A stretch of DNA of 64,000 nucleotides from Branchinecta lynchi (taxonomy: Eukaryota > Arthropoda > Branchiopoda > Anostraca > Branchinectidae): the NCBI GenBank assembly GCA_023053575.1, contig JAKZAP010000012.1, positions 8,556,230-8,620,229 of the forward strand, given 5' to 3'. Of this stretch, positions 21,735 to 31,905 are shown piece by piece (within the stretch, counting starts at the first letter, position 1; each line of letters opens with the position of its first letter). The translations under genes were made by a program, and so were the position numbers. A model generated the notes under the pieces. That model saw only the letters and a list, made by a program, of their open reading frames with translations. It searched no databases and was not told the origin of the DNA.

Positions 21735-23125
21735 TTCGAAATCCTCTTCTTCCTCGTCTATTACAATGACATTGACACATTTCGCCCCGGATGCGCATAG
21801 TAAATCACGAGATCTCTTGGTTACAGCACATGAGCATTTTTGCTGCAAGATTTCTTGCAGGCACAAAAACACCGACCACACTGTCTGGAAAAATATGGCC
21901 CATCAGTTGCCACTGCTTTTGCTCCCCCACGTATCTCATCGGCCCATCCATAGTCCAGTGGGTTCAAAGAGACAGGTATTGGGTCGTCAGCTTGCGTCTA
22001 CACGGAAAATTGCAAAAATGCACGCAGCCAGTGCAAAAAAAAAATGATCTGTCGGTGGGTGACAGCCACATGGGCTCCTTTTGCGTGGCAAAAGATGTAT
22101 ACGGAGATCATTTTTAGGCAATTCTTCAGCCGTTTCATAGTATGGCTGTCACTCTGCTTTAAAAGGACAGACAAGTTTTCTCTGATTTGTGATGTCTTGT
22201 ACACACTACCATCATTTACACTTTGGTTCAATTTCCATCACAAGTTCCTCAAGCATTTATCGAGATACCTGGCCTTCTCTGCAACAAGATCACGACCCCT
22301 ACATCCAGAAGCAAGAAGAATATCACGCTCAGTTAGTGCATAAGCCTGTTCAATTACTAAGTTAACGCTCCTTGACGCTTCAGAAACTCTGCGAAGTTGA
22401 GACTCTGGCCTCTCTTTACATTCTTTTTTCAGGTAAAAGAGGAAAGTGTCAGTATATGAAAAGTCAAAACTTTGAGACCTTAACTGTAGGACCATGGGAC
22501 TAGGAGTCGGTGTTGATGTCCAAGTTGCACAGTGTCAGAAGTCCCATCAGCTAACAAGACTGAGGACTCAGAAGTGGAAAAAAGCTTTTTCCTGCAAGTT
22601 TCATGCAACACGCAATCACAAAAATCAGGTTTTGACATTGCAGTCATGAGCTTTTTTGCAGCAAATCACTTAGCTTGTCTAACACTTTAGCCTGTGACCA
22701 AGGAGCGATGTCAGTTGTTTGGCACAAATACACATAGAAAAGTCGATCAGTTCTCTCTTTTATGGGCTGTTGGCAAACAGCATCCATTTTTGGCAAACCG
22801 TAACCATCTACAATCTCTTCTTCCACTGATTAAAGATTGAGAAACCCCTTGATAAACTTTTCATGATATTTGGCCTTCTCACTGCATGCCACCAAAGATT
22901 TAGGTGCTGGCAATAGCAGCACCTGCCATTGTAGTCATCAGAGGCCTATAGTGCCTGTCTCTTACTGTCTTCAATGTATCACTGAGCTTGTCCAGGACTC
23001 AAGCCTCTGATAAAGGAAGAATATCCGTGTTTGGCACAAAATAAGAAGTCAGATTTCTCCTCTTTCTTTAGGCTATTCGCAATCCGGACCTGCTTCTTGG
23101 TCAGTTGATCCATTCAATTTCCTGT
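21735..23125 (-). pseudogene. Decayed gene remnant with Cys-rich C-terminus and a duplicated module
   Basis: The minus strand gives interrupted but continuous coding-like sequence. It starts after an acceptor-like TTCTTTACAG with MDQLTKKQVRIANSLKKEEK. A module V-L-D-K-L-S-D-x-L appears twice (near 23000 and 22690), each after a K/R-x-D-x-L-F-Y or Y-V segment, suggesting an internal duplication. Further on are LTERDILLASGCRGRDLVAE, then SVNDGSVYKTSQIRENLSVL, then a segment with Q-C-G-R-C-F-C-A-C-K-K-S-C and a CASGAKC end leading into an acidic DEEEEDFEA terminus. In-frame stops and frameshifts break it. A Cys-rich end after such a body recalls CXC/tesmin-like tails of transposon-associated or gene-family proteins, but I cannot name the family. 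Confidence 0.35.
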
Positions 23126-23667
23126 AAAGAATAAAATATGTTACAACACCATAGGTACTTAGATATTATAGTATTAACAAACCTTGCAATTACAGAGGAA
23201 TTTACAGTTGTTAAAACAAATATAATACAATAAAATTTGTTGATTTTTAGCTTGGCTAACTAGTGGCAAACAAAGACCATAAAATATCTCATAAGAAAAA
23301 GAAAATAAACAATACAAACACTAATTAGGGACTCAACATGGTTAGCCTTTTATAATAATGGAGATTTTTGCAAGTAAACTTTATTCTGACTACCATAGTT
23401 GTGCGTAGCAGCTTCAGGGTTCTGTATTTTTCCCTGTACCCTACTAATGATCAAACCACAGGATATGAAAATATTTCTGCTGACTAGTCGGAGACTCACA
23501 GCATCTAGGTTATTCACTAAGCTACTGATTTACTGTATCCCGACTTTGCTACTGAGCTTCTCAGCCTTTTTAGCTGTTCAAATTAGTTAAGTTATCATAA
23601 AAAAAACGGAAATAGCCATGTGGCATGGCCGACAAGCGTCAGACATCCGTACAGTATGTACAGTAAA
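23126..23667. other. AT-rich spacer; no gene recognised
   Basis: A 63-codon plus frame at 23399-23590 has a hydrophobic end but no ATG context or splice support. No repeats were recognised. Confidence 0.3.
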
Positions 23668-24260
23668 CAGGGGCGTCACAACTGGGGGGGGGGGGCGACC
23701 CTTCCAAATGTAAATATTCCATCAGCCCAAGCTGACTGCGAATCATATTTGATGGTGCAAAATGGATACGTCAGCTGAATTTTCTTGGAGCTATACTTCG
23801 GCCGTTCTTGGCAAGGGCCTCTTCAGGCTCAAAACCGCTCAAGTTGGAAAAAGGAACCCTTCCCGCAAGTTCATTTTCCAACTTGAGCGGTTTTGAGCCT
23901 GAACAGGACCCTTGCCAAGAAGGGCTGAAATATAGCTCCAATAAAATTCAGCTGACATATCCATTTGGCACGATCAAATATCCTCCAAATGTGTCCGGCC
24001 AGTCTTTAAAAAATAACTGAGTTGGCGTGAAGCACTGCAGTTTTCCATCAAAATAGTTTTTTTTTTCATGAAAACAGTTATTTTTCCTGAAAATCAGTTG
24101 ATTTTTTGTCAAAACAGTCATTTTTTTAAATCAGTCAATTATTTTTCAAAGCTGTCATTTTTGTTCTTGAAAACAGTTCTTCTTTCTGCAACAACAGTCA
24201 GTAAATACCTTGCCCCCCCGCCCGACAAACATTTCAGCTAGTAACGCCTCTGACAGTGAC
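23660..24260. mobile_element. hAT-like MITE (CAGGGGCGT termini) carrying a nested foldback
   Basis: Element 23668-24252 starts CAGGGGCGTCACAACTGGGG and ends AGTAACGCCTCTG. These are the same termini as the MITE at 54467-54763. The flanks ACAGTAAA and ACAGTGAC match at 6 of 8 positions, consistent with an aged 8-bp TSD. The right half has many CAGTCATTTTT and AAAACAGTT words. Foldback F1 is inserted near its left end. Confidence 0.65.
23701..23992. mobile_element. Foldback F1 (Penelope-like) with hammerhead-like core
   Basis: Arms of about 110 bp (ATATTTGATGGTGCAAAATGG ... inverted at 23961-23981) flank a short loop. An asymmetric 33-bp lead on the left contains AGCCCAAGCTGACT. Flanks CTTCCAAATGT (23701-23711) and CCTCCAAATGT (23982-23992) look like an 11-bp TSD. 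The left arm, read on the minus strand, carries CTGAAGAGGCCCTTGCCAAG followed by AACGGCCGAAG. This fits the CUGANGA, stem II, GAAA arrangement of hammerhead ribozymes, with the last A changed to G. The right-arm copy reads CTGAACA, so it is mutated. The Penelope assignment is inferred. Confidence 0.55.
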
Positions 24261-24879
24261 AGTAACTTCGCATAGCCTCCGGCCTCCAAAATTGAGGCTT
24301 TTATAATGGACTGACAAAGTTCTGAATGAAAAGTTCTGTAACATTCACAAAAAAAACAATACATACCACGAATAATCTTAAACTCTCGACAGTCCAACTT
24401 ATTTGCTGTTTAATCTGGGCCTATAAGCAAGTGGAGACTTCTACTACCTAAAAGGCCTTAACCCACACTCAAGAACAACCACATTGCAGCTCTGCTTGAA
24501 TGATTTTTACCTGTTTATTCTTCTTAATATCCTCCAATTCTCAGGTGAAATATCTTGGAATTCTTGGTTTGTAAACACTATTGCCACTTTTTCTTGTCTG
24601 GAACATGTGACTTTTGGCCGCAAAAGATTTTTTGCTTACTTTTTATATTTACTTGCAAGGAACCGGTCGTAGAATTTTGGCTTGTTCTGTCGAAGAAGTG
24701 AAAACCGTCATTAACCGCAGATTTCTGCGACAGGCGGCAACGCTGCTTCTGAAATGTTCGAAAGTTTGTGTACATCTGCTTGCTTTTGATTGGTCGAAAG
24801 TTGGACCGCGGATGCAATCGCACAAACCGCAACCGCAGAATAGTTAGAGTGTAAGAGGTTAGAAAAGCATGTCCGATAT

Positions 24880-25320
24880 ACCAAAAAGCTGTATCCCGGT
24901 AACTTTCGTGAGTAACAGAACGTACGCGAGGTCCTGTGATCTCTAGAGGTGTTGCCCCAGTAAGACCCTCCACTTTTAGAAGGAGAAGACTTTTGGTTCA
25001 GTGGACCCCAGACTACCGGCAATTTTAAAATAGGACCAAGTCTCCAGCGACCAATCAAAGAGATTAGCCTCCCAATACGACTCCAACACAGAAACATCGC
25101 ATCTCCGACGTCTCTTCTTCCATCCATCAAGTTGGCTCGAATCGGAGCACATCTGCCAATTTCCGGTACCCGCTTCATCCCTCACACCGTTGCCGAATCT
25201 GGTCCGGATGGCAAATAACATATCTAGGCCGCATAAAACTGGAATCGGACCACACGTTCATGACTTATATGTCAGTAACTTTGCGTCCGTCAACTCCCCC
25301 AAAATTGGTAGGAAAGTAAG
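24880..25320 (+). mobile_element. Strongly diverged family A remnant (A8)
   Basis: Family A vocabulary persists (GCATCTCCGACGTCTC, CAAGTTGGCTCGAATCGG, ATTTCCGGTACCCGC, CGAATCTGGTCCGGATGG, ATATCTAGGCCGC, GGACCACACGTTCATGACTTAT). The 155-codon minus-strand frame over this interval is most simply the antisense of this remnant. Confidence 0.35.
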
Positions 25321-25419
25321 TGCCATTAAAGTTTAATTTCTTGTGACTGACCAAGATTTCATTTAGGATGCACCGTAAATGCTTGTTGTTGTTGTTGAAT
25401 AAATCAGTATTTCCAACGC

Positions 25420-26841
25420 AACAAGACCAAAGGTTTCGATGGGATCCCAAAAATTCAATATCTGATCCAGACAACTGGGTCTTGTCTTAGCCAGATCCAG
25501 TATTCGCCAGACTCCTTGAACATTTTTACAATTAAAATTCAGAAACAGATTAAGGCCAAATAGCTAATCACCTGAGAAAACCAAGTTCAGATTTGGATTC
25601 AGCATGTGTGTTTACCGCTATAAGTCATATCTGTTTTGACGAAAACTTCCTAACACTTCTGCCAATTTCCCGGTTCCGGCAGAACTCCAGAACTACTTGT
25701 CCGGCGAAAAAAGAAAGCTCAAAGACGAAATCAGGGTATCTTCTTTCCCCAGTAATGAACATCTAATCAACTTCAAATACAAATTTAGCTTATAACAAAT
25801 TTTCCGATTCCAGCCGGATTCCGGTCGAACTATATGTCCGGGTAAAATACGATTGTCACACAGGGACTCAACATCTCTTCTTACCCCTAAATCGCTTATC
25901 TAATCAACTAGAAATAAAACTTTGACTTCCAACAGTTTTCCGGTTTTGGCCGGATTCCGGACGAACTACATGTCCGGGTAGAAACTTGTTTTCACATAAG
26001 TGTTCAGCATGTCTTCTTGCCCTAAATCGAACATCCAATCAACTCCAAATTAAACTTTTAATTTTGACAAACTTTCCGGTTTGGGCCGGATTCCGGTCGA
26101 AATACTTGTCCGTCGAGAAAATAGTTTTCACCATCGTCTTCAGCATGTCTCCTTACCTCCAAATCGAACATTTAATCAACTTCAAATAAAACTTTTACTT
26201 TCAACAAACTTTCCGGTTTGGGCCGGATTCCGGGCGAAATACTTGTCCATCGAGAAAATGTTTTTCACCATCGTCTTCAGCATGTCTTCCTACCTCTAAA
26301 TCGAACATCTAATCAATTTCAAAGAAAAATTTTACTTTCAACAAACTTTCCGGTTTGGGCCGGATTCCGGGCAAAATACTTGTCCGTCGAGAAAATAATT
26401 TTCACCATCGTCTTCAGCATGTCTTCCTACCCCTAAATCGAACATCTAATCAACTTCAAATAAAACTTTTACTTTCAACAAACTTTCCGGTTTTGGCCGG
26501 ATTCCGGGCGAACTACTTGTCCGATGACAAAATGGTTTTCACCATCGTGTTCAGCATGTCTTCTTAACCCATAATCGACTATCACATTAGCTGTTTCAAA
26601 ATATTTTGTTTGTCCTTTAATTTCAATCCCCTCCCCCACCCCTAAATGTAGAGCTACAAAGCCCATCTACGAACTTGACTGGTCCGACGACCCAACGAAC
26701 CTTCTCACCAAGTTTCATCAAAATATCTCATTCCCTTCGAGAGTTATCGTGCTTACAGACGGACGGACAGACGGACGGACAGACGGACAACTTTTGCGAT
26801 GTCATAGGTATCCCTCCACTTACGTTTTGGGATCCCAAAAA
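25420..26841 (+). mobile_element. Family B element B7 (young subfamily)
   Basis: Complete from AACAAGACCAAAGGTTTCGA to TTACGTTTTGGGATCCCAAA. Nearly identical to B13 (50522-51934) and B16 (55965-57217). The three differ by a few substitutions and small indels and by the number of 137-bp units. The 3' part has CACCAAGTTTCATCAAAATA, GAGTTATCGTGCTTACAGAC and a GACGGACA tract. None of the ORFs has a consistent frame, because 137 is not a multiple of three. Confidence 0.9.
25930..26570 (+). repeat. 137-bp tandem array inside B7
   Basis: Units read CTTTCCGGTTTGGGCCGGAT, ACTTGTCC.TCGAGAAAATA, TTTTCACCATCGTCTTCAGC, ATGTCTTCCTACC and TCGAACATCTAATCAA. The same start codon context recurs at 26081, 26218 and 26355, exactly 137 bp apart. 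Unit-to-unit identity is higher in the middle of the array than at its edges, as expected for unequal exchange. Confidence 0.85.
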
Positions 26842-26937
26842 TACGTCGGACCTTTGTATTTCGCCTGGCTCATTCTCATGTAAATTATCTATTTATGAAT
26901 AATATAGTTCATTATTTGAAGAACAAATTTATTGTTA

Positions 26938-27095
26938 GGACTCGGGGCGCGACTCGATCTGGGGACGTTTTATCACGGACTGGATCTCGTCCCGTCTCGG
27001 CCAATTTGTCCAGGACCCGGACTTGTCTTCACTCATGAGCGTGACTTCGGTCACGGACTTGTCTCGGACTCAGACATGCTGGACTCGGTAACAGC
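26938..27095 (+). repeat. Degenerate GGACTCG repeat, copy 2
   Basis: AGGACTCGGGGCGCGACTCG, CTCGTCCCGTCTCGG, GACTTGTCTCGGACTCAGAC and GCTGGACTCGGTAAC repeat the vocabulary of 21230-21345. Confidence 0.45.
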
Positions 27096-27733
27096 TCTGT
27101 TACTGTATCTGTTATTCCTGCAGCCGGAAACAGAGTAAAACAACACTAGGAAGTAGCGCCAAGACATACGCTTGCCATGCATCGGAAACGAGCTTTACTC
27201 GTAGCACTTCCCACTACGCTCGTGACATTCACGAAGCAATATCAGCCTCCGCAAACGTTCATCGAGCACTTATCCCCAAACACTGAATAGTAGAAGTTAA
27301 TCTCCAAAAAATAAATTAAAAACAATACATTCAGTAAAAAAAATTAAAAATGCTTAACAAATATATAAAAATAAAACAAAAATAAAATGAATGTTGAAAA
27401 ATGACAGAACACCTTTCTCTCTTGGACAACCAGCGTATGCCCTAGGTCAGTGGTTCCCAACCTTTTCCGTACCGCGTACCCCTAAATAAGGTTCGAAAAG
27501 ATTGCGTACCTCCATTTTCAGAAAGTGAAAAGGGCGATATTTATGTCATAAATGAAAAGTCAGACACGTGTAGAGATATATATATAATCAATAGACATTT
27601 GAGGCTGCGTTGTAGCAAAAATTTTGTCAAATGTCGGCTCTTTGTCATTAACGGCAACATTTTTTACAGTCATCACATTTTTACCGGGGCTTGACATCAT
27701 CATTCCACTAAACTGATTTTGAATCCAGTCATA

Positions 27734-28134
27734 AGGCGTATTCTCGCCGTTCCCCGATGACTCCACTTGAGGAGTCCCAGCGTTTTTGTCTGTCCCGGGG
27801 ACCCCCTTTGGGTCCTTATTCTCGCGAGTCCCCACGGACGGGGAATGCTCTGGCTATCAACACCATCATGAGAAAGGACTCCCTTTCAGATTTGGAGGGG
27901 CATCAATTTTTGTTGGTATTGGTGCAATATAAAATTAATTAAAAACAATCAGAATAAACAAACCAAACCAAAAATAAAGTGGATCCGACTAATCTCGTGA
28001 ACTACGTATTTTTTTAAGAACAAAATCCGTTTTGGAAGCATTCCCCGTGCTCTCGCTGTTTTCTGTACGCGGAGTTCTCGTGGAGTGACTCCCTCTATTC
28101 TCGCCGTTCCCCTCGAGCAACGGCGATAATACGC
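27734..28134. mobile_element. MITE-like inverted repeat nested in the hAT
   Basis: AGGCGTATTCTCGCCGTTCC at the left and AACGGCGATAATACGCCT at the right are inverted. Related CTCGCCGTTCCCC and GGGACCCCCTTTGGGTCC words lie inside. No clear TSD was found. Confidence 0.45.
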
Positions 28135-28179
28135 CTGTAACATAAAGTCTACCCTATCACTGCAAACTGATAAATAACA

Positions 28180-28440
28180 GGCACACGACGAGTTTTATTC
28201 ATACTGTCCTCGGTACCGGACGTTTTTGCAAAACGGAATGTTTCCTTTTATGTCAGAATCTCGATTACGGACTAACACTATCATCTGAGCTTCATGTCCC
28301 GCAAATCCGTGCTTTCATCAAGGTGCTTCGCAGACATTTTGGTTAATTTTGTCCTAGACCTGAATGACAATATTACTTGCAATGTCTTCGCTTCTTTCTG
28401 AACAATATTGTATGACACAGGAATAGATTTTACAGCAGTA
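28180..28440 (-). pseudogene. hAT transposase remnant
   Basis: On the minus strand one frame reads SIPVSYNIVQKEAKTLQVIL, some residues, then KHLDESTDL. After a frameshift the next reads MIVLVRNRDSDIKGNIPFCK. In intact hAT transposases the order is I-P-L/V-S-x-x-x-V, about 25 residues, then L-D-E-S-T-D, about 10 residues, then a V-R-Y/N-x-x-x-x-x-I-K-x-x-x-x-F-C-K block, which matches. Stops and at least one frameshift make it non-functional. It lies inside the element whose TIRs and TSD are also hAT-like. Confidence 0.65.
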
Positions 28441-28489
28441 GACTAGCTGTTCTGGAATCAATATTATTTGATGAATTTCACTAGGTGTA

Positions 28490-28601
28490 TTTTTTTAAAC
28501 AGTTTTTTTTTTTCAAAAAATAGTAGGTAAAAATTGCCAGCCAGTCGGTAAAAATATCTTGCCTCCAAAAAACTTTTTGGCTAGTGGTGCCTCTGCTGGT
28601 A
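28490..28601. mobile_element. Right-end fragment of the CAGGGGCGT MITE family
   Basis: AAAAATTGCCAGCCAGTCGG, ATATCTTGCCTCC and GGCTAGTGGTGCCTCTG match the right half of 54467-54763. The left terminus is absent. Confidence 0.5.
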
Positions 28602-29114
28602 ATATTAGGCTTTCGGCAATCAAAAATGAGTGAGGTGATTTATTAAAATACAGATTAAACAGATTTGGTACCTTCCCGTACCACTTGCAAGGGTCTCGCG
28701 TACCCCTTCGGGTACGCGTACCACCGGTTGGGAACCACTGCCCTAGGTCATACCTTGCCACAATCAGATTTCGACTGAAAATACAGCTTGTCAACTGAAA
28801 CAGTATCCTACTATTCCTTGCTTTCCAAAAGCTAGTTATTCAGCATTGATGACTGCCTCTGACCTCGAATTTTTCTGGTTTCTCAAGAGCCAACGCGTGT
28901 TTATGCCATTGTTTACTTTTACCTCCACGACACCTACAGTAGTCATTTTAGTAGATCTATCGTAGGCTTTCACGACCGCTAGATGGCGTCTGAATCGCCA
29001 AAAAGTAAAAGACTCTATTGATAAGTGCCTGGGTCTCAGCAGTATAATTTTAGTTGGTATTCAGTAAGCTTGGGTTGCTACTCTACTAAAATAAAATTCC
29101 CTACTCCATTAGTA

Positions 29115-30112
29115 AACAAGACCAATGGTTTCGATGAGATCCCAGAAATCCAATATTTGATCTATACAATTGGGTCTTGTCTTCGCCAGGTCAGTCTTCG
29201 CCAGACTCCTTGAACATTAGTAATATCAAAATTCAGAAACAGATTAAGGCCAAATAGCTAATCATCTGTGAAAACCAAGTTCATATATGGATTCAGCATG
29301 TGTGTTTACGCCTAAAAAGTCATAAAATTTTTACGAAAACTTCCTGCCTTACTTCTGCCAATTTTCCGGTTTCGACTGAAATCCGGAACTACTTGTCTGT
29401 GAAAAAAAAGCTAAGAGACGAATTCAGCGCATCTTCTTTCCCCAATATCGAACATCTAATCAAATTCAAATAAAAATTTAACTTATAACAAATTTTCTGG
29501 TTTCATCCGGACTCCGGGCGAACTATATGTCCGGGTGAAAAAATATTGTCATACACGGATTCAGCATCACTTCTTACCCCTAAATCGGATTTCTAATCAG
29601 CTACAAATAAAACTTTTACTTTCAACAAATTTTCCGGTTCGGGCCGGATTCCGGACGAACTACTTGTCGTGGTAGAAAATGACTTTCAGACAAGTGTTCA
29701 GCAAGTCTTCTTACCCCTCAATCGAACATGTAATCAACATCAAATAAAAATTTTACTTTTAACAAACTTTCAAGCTTTTGCCGGATTTCGAACGAACTAT
29801 TTGTCCGGCAAGAAACGGTTTTCATCATCGTGTTCAGCATGCCTACTTACCCCATAATCGACTATCACATTAGCTGTTTCAAAATATTTTGTTTACCCCT
29901 TAATTTTAACCCCCCCCCCCACCCTTCAATATAGGGCTACAAAGCACATCTCCGAACTTTACTTGTCCGATGACCCTAAGAATCCTCACACCAAGTTTCA
30001 TCAAAACATCTCATTCCCTTCGAGAGTTATCGTGCTTACAGACGGACGGACAGACGGACAACTTTTGCGATGTCATAGGGATCCCTTCACTTACGTTTTG
30101 AGATCCCAAAAA
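29115..30112 (+). mobile_element. Family B element B8
   Basis: Starts AACAAGACCAATGGTTTCGA and ends TTACGTTTTGAGATCCCAAA. It has about five units, a C-run near 29911, then CACCAAGTTTCATCAAAACA and a GACGGACGGACAGACGGACA tract. One substitution breaks the terminal palindrome (GAGATCCC). Confidence 0.8.
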
Positions 30113-30581
30113 GTACAACAAAAGAAGAATATTAAGCCCTACCCTACCCATACAAATATTCTGTTCGAAAAGTTATTGTAGTTAACATACCACCATCTCG
30201 GCTCACATCAGGATAACAACCTCGATGTCTGAACTTAAACTTTAATAAATAGATACAATAAATACAATCAGGTATAATCAACAAACATAATCGGGTATGT
30301 TTGTTGTTGAAGGAGTCCCTTCTCTCCCTGAAATCCGTTCTTTCTCTTCAGTCTCGAATTCTGGAGTCGAGCAACCCTCTGCTGGTGATTCTGTGTGGTC
30401 CGCAAATGCGCCTGTCTCTGCCTCTGTGGCAAGCATGGGGGAAAGAAATTTACTGTGAGTTCGACCCATCCTGATTGAGTTTTGAGTACTTTGTTTTGTT
30501 GGAGGCTTCGTGTCTTCAGCATATTTTTTTTTCTTTTTTTTTCTTTTTAGTGTATATAAAATGAGTCGATATGTAGCAGCC

Positions 30582-30616
30582 CCAGTTGGCTATATTTTGA
30601 AATAAATAAATAAAGA
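30582..30616 (+). mobile_element. Retroelement tail (AAATAAATAAATAAA)
   Basis: CAGTTGGCTATATTTTGAAA followed by TAAATAAATAAAG looks like the 3' end of a non-LTR element. Upstream (30268-30522) a minus-strand 84-codon frame has no recognised domain. Confidence 0.35.
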
Positions 30617-30842
30617 GAGCCTTACCTGTCCTAATGCCTGCAACGAGCCATGGCACCATCAAGAAAGGAAATAGAACGAGCATCCTTTACAATCCGACGT
30701 ATCACATCTCTTGTCATTGACACTCATTTAGTTCCAAAAGTCCTGAAAGTGGAAGAATTAGTTTAGAATCACAATTCCTCATTAAAACCCAGCGGCACGT
30801 TTTTCTTGGAATTTGAATTCTTTCGACAGGCACGTAGAGTAC

Positions 30843-30939
30843 TTGCAGAGACAATTCTCGAATAGAAACGAGGAGTGGGGAGCATACGAGGAAACAGTTG
30901 CCCAAACAAGAGGACGGCCGGACTTCACTGTTGGTTGAT
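30843..30939 (-). CDS. Putative internal exon, unrecognised
   Basis: The acceptor GATCGTTTTTTCCAG on the minus strand opens a 97-bp segment, DQPTVKSGRPLVWATVSSYA then PHSSFLFENCLC, with a possible donor CTGCAA|GTACTC. Entry is phase 1 and exit phase 2. Just downstream on the same strand, 30617-30735 has another good splice-site pair (CTTCCACTTTCAG and GGACAG|GTAAGG), but every frame in it contains stops. The segment could be terminal, or this could be chance. Confidence 0.25.
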
Positions 30940-30996
30940 CTGGAAAAAACGATCCCAGTATTCCTTTACCCAAACCTGACTGCGGCATCACCACAA

Positions 30997-31335
30997 TGTC
31001 AGAGGTTTCATAACGGATAATACAAGGATGCGCGGTTTCAACAGATAACACTTCGGATGTTGTCCGTTGTGTTTCAAAATGTTACGCATAATGAGCGTTA
31101 CTATCAGGAAGAGCCGAAAAACCGCCAAAAAACTTCTGCTGAGTTTTCGACATCATAACGATATAGAATAAAGTCACTAGATGCTTTTTTGGCTCTTCCT
31201 AGCAAAGCTTTTTTTACATAAAATTCCATCCATAACGTTTTCAAACACAACAGATGACACCCCAAGTGTTATCTGTTACACATTGTCTGTTGAAACCACG
31301 CATCCTTGTGTTGTCTGTTATGAAACTTCTGACAG
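30997..31335. mobile_element. Foldback MITE family G, copy 1
   Basis: TGTCAGAGGTTTCATAACGG at the left and, inverted, GTTATGAAACTTCTGACA at the right, with inner inverted words (ACAAGGATGCGCGGTTTC / GAAACCACGCATCCTTGT, GGAAGAGCCGAAAAA / TTTTTGGCTCTTCC). Arms are about 140 bp and imperfect. Copies also lie at 49755-50006 and, fragmentary, at 32048-32135. Confidence 0.65.
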
Positions 31336-31503
31336 TGCAAACATGGTAGTGACAAGAACTTATTATTCTATTCCTTAGCAGAAAGTTGGTATTATTCTTT
31401 TATTTATAACCGATCACAATGATCCTAAAATATTAGTCGTCTCTGTCTTAGTTTTCCGATCGCCCACTATCAGCAATCATCACATAGAGATAGTTTACTT
31501 AAA

Positions 31504-31830
31504 ATGCTTGAAAACCTAGTGAAAATGCGACGATTCGTAGCTCCGCTATTCACGAGTAATCGCATTTCATTTAGTGGAATTTCCATGTGGGGTTTCTGGT
31601 ACCTATATGCGGTTGTACTTGTGTTATATGCTGACAAGACCGACAGAAAAATTAGTGTTCACGCAGAAACACCAAAAAACATCCTTTCGGAGCACTGGCC
31701 ACTGAAAAGCCACGTGTGTATTGATATTCAAATTATCCGCGTCATAGTAGAATTTTGCGCTGTGGGAACGTCCGTAGATCTTCTGAACGTCATACGACAG
31801 AAAATAGTGAAAAACAAAAATAACTCCTAA
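31504..31830 (+). CDS. Unrecognised 108-codon open frame, one membrane helix
   Basis: An ATG-initiated frame of 108 codons ending in TAA. Near residues 28-44 it has a hydrophobic run (WGFWYLYAVVLVLYA) followed by D-K-T-D-R-K, then a mixed soluble part and a lysine-rich end. A single-pass membrane topology is possible. No domain, signal peptide or homologue is recognised, and the sequence lies between two inverted-repeat elements, so it may be a chance frame or part of an unseen element. Confidence 0.25.
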   Translation: MLENLVKMRRFVAPLFTSNRISFSGISMWGFWYLYAVVLVLYADKTDRKISVHAETPKNILSEHWPLKSHVCIDIQIIRVIVEFCAVGTSVDLLNVIRQKIVKNKNNS

Positions 31831-31905
31831 ACACATCGAAGTAATGTAGTGTATTCAGTTAAATGATACACAAATAAGTTGGATTTTCAGTTAAATACAA
31901 GTTAC

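Larger units (their letters stand above)
27440..28748. mobile_element. hAT transposon with 8-bp TSD, 1.29 kb, decayed
   Basis: Element 27448-28740 has 15-bp TIRs CAGTGGTTCCCAACC / GGTTGGGAACCACTG and a perfect TSD CCCTAGGT (27440-27447 and 28741-28748). The TIR resembles those of the SPIN/OC1/Charlie-like hAT groups. The interior holds a transposase remnant on the minus strand (28180-28440) and two nested miniature-element pieces. It is far too short and broken to be autonomous. Confidence 0.88.

Noticed and set aside
24711..25178. 155-codon minus-strand open frame
   Set aside because: Overlaps diverged family A vocabulary, has no recognised domain and no splice signals.
25986..26567. Series of overlapping 70-codon frames beginning MGRIPGEILV or similar in family B
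   Set aside because: They restart every 137 bp, which is not a multiple of three, and recur in every family B copy; they are repeat translations with a non-ATG start.
30617..30735. Exon with excellent splice sites on the minus strand
   Set aside because: All three frames contain stops, so it cannot be an internal coding exon; it could only be untranslated or terminal.
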